NCBI GenBank assembly: GCA_050249235.1
Contig: JBFWQW010000049.1
Coordinates: forward strand, 1-20,856
DNA: 20,856 nucleotides
Reading direction: 5' to 3'
Source of the DNA: JAEKLB01 sp050249235
GTDB taxonomy: Bacteria; Actinomycetota; Acidimicrobiia; Acidimicrobiales; CADCSY01
A program made the translations under genes and the position numbers. Each line of letters opens with the position of its first letter. Position 1 is the stretch's first letter. Below are positions 20,024 to 20,856 of the stretch, in pieces. Under the pieces are notes generated by a model. The model was not told the DNA's origin, did no database searches, and was given only the letters and a program-made list of their open reading frames with translations.

Positions 20024-20856
20024 ATGGACGAGACCGTCACCGAGGACACACCGTTCGTCCCCGAGGACGACACCTACCACGACGCGTCGGACGACCCGTA
20101 CTGGTTCGAGACGACCTGGTGGTGCTTCAACGTGCCGGAGCGCCGCATCGGCGCCTGGCTGCACGCCGGCTACCACGCCAACCGCAACGAGGTCACCTGG
20201 CGGGTCTTCGCCTGGGACCCGCGGGGCGCCGACCCCGGGCGCCTCGCCTACTACGCCAACCGGCCGAACGTCCCGATGCCGGCCGACGCCGACCTGCGTG
20301 ACATCACGTTCCCCGGGGGCGGCTTCGGCGTGAAGATGCTGCGGCCGCTCATGGACTACGGGATCACATACCTCGACGCCGACGCCGGGTTCTCGATCGA
20401 GCTCGAGCACCGCAGCGTGCACCCGCCCCGGCGCTTCACCCCGGGCGAGGCCCCGGCCATGCACAACCCCCACCTCGACCAGCTCGGCCACGTCGTCGGG
20501 GAGCTCGTGCTCGACGGCGAGCGGATCGCCGTCGACTGCTACTCGGTGCGCGACCGGACCTGGGGCCCCCGGGGCGGCCCGCACTCGCAGAGCCAGAAGC
20601 CCGCCTACGTCCGCGGCGAGCACCGGGTGCGCGAGCCGGGCGGGCCCCGGTGGCGGGAGGTCGAGCGGGAGCGGGGCCGGGGCCGGATCCAGTACGTCTT
20701 CGGCCACACCGACGAGCGCACCGGCTTCCTCAGCTTCGTCCGGCCCCAGGACGGCGACGCCGCCGGCTGGTCGCCGATGACCGTGGGGTGGCTGCTGAAG
20801 GACGGCGTGTTCGAGCGGCTCGACAAGGCGCGGAGCCGCATGCGGAACTTCCGCGA
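20024..20856 (+). CDS. CrtC/AttH lipocalin-like protein, 3' end outside window
   Basis: The frame is open from ATG 20024 to the window end (277 codons), read by translation. The G-rich sequence just before the ATG may serve as a ribosome binding site. Near the N-terminus 'DPYWFETTWWCFNVPERRIGAW' (in part) and later 'DCYSVRDRTWGPRGG' resemble the two-lipocalin-domain AttH/CrtC-like proteins of actinobacteria, in which a D-x-(S/T)-W-G-x-R motif is typical. Further aromatic-rich strands follow, such as 'GRIQYVFGHTDERTGFLSF'. Such genes often lie near lipid or steroid catabolism genes, and here the divergent neighbour is an acyl-CoA synthetase, which fits. Function and exact family are tentative; that it is a real gene is well supported by codon pattern. 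Confidence 0.8.
   Translation, partial: MDETVTEDTPFVPEDDTYHDASDDPYWFETTWWCFNVPERRIGAWLHAGYHANRNEVTWRVFAWDPRGADPGRLAYYANRPNVPMPADADLRDITFPGGGFGVKMLRPLMDYGITYLDADAGFSIELEHRSVHPPRRFTPGEAPAMHNPHLDQLGHVVGELVLDGERIAVDCYSVRDRTWGPRGGPHSQSQKPAYVRGEHRVREPGGPRWREVERERGRGRIQYVFGHTDERTGFLSFVRPQDGDAAGWSPMTVGWLLKDGVFERLDKARSRMRNFR

Overview
This window comes from a very GC-rich actinobacterium, most likely of the class Acidimicrobiia. The evidence is the codon use, the frequent GTG starts, the actinobacteria-type small proteins (bS22, DUF3107) and a housekeeping gene order resembling the mycobacterial glmU-prs-rplY-pth and metS-tatD-rpfB-ksgA-ispE neighbourhoods. The class is inferred. The sequence is probably a metagenome or short-read assembly: it contains a 100-N scaffold gap flanked by an exact 127-bp duplicate.

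Layout. Positions 1-680: 3' part of a DUF559/Vsr-like endonuclease-fold gene (+). 696-4437 (-): tRNA-Gln(TTG), then glmU (uridylyltransferase half intact, acetyltransferase core missing), prs, rplY and pth. These cover UDP-GlcNAc and PRPP synthesis, a 5S rRNA-binding protein and peptidyl-tRNA recycling. 4481-4940: a divergent pair, a small Sm-like protein (-) and the tiny ribosomal protein bS22 (+). 4986-7137 (-): RlpA-like exported DPBB protein, rsmA (16S rRNA dimethyltransferase) and ispE (isoprenoid synthesis), behind a recognisable promoter. 7246-10729 (-): DUF192 protein, rsmI, metG and tatD, tightly packed. 10886-11962 (-): ychF. 12081-13544 (+): a crotonase-family enzyme and a shortened DUF998 membrane protein. 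13651-16897 (-): DUF3107 protein, two ArsA/Get3-like ATPases and a PHP-domain hydrolase. 17113-18069 (+): pirin, with a possible ECF-type promoter and a dyad operator. 18110-19869 (-): an acyl-CoA synthetase artificially split by the scaffold gap. 20024-end (+): start of a CrtC/AttH-like protein.

Most of the window is core metabolism and translation, with tight operons: GTGA start/stop overlaps occur three times and a TGATG overlap once. Several genes have a TANNNT -10 box only 6-8 nt before the start codon and no Shine-Dalgarno sequence, which suggests leaderless transcription.

The points most worth a second look are: the ArsA pair, whose deviant Walker A lysines are lost reciprocally; the GlmU lacking its acetyltransferase active site and starting 2 nt after a tRNA 3' end; a MITE-like palindromic element between 7-bp direct repeats; a short repeat shared by the 3' ends of pth and ychF; an inverted repeat covering the rplY ribosome binding site; and an RlpA-like protein where relatives have RpfB or YabE. 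No phage, transposase, CRISPR array or rRNA was seen.
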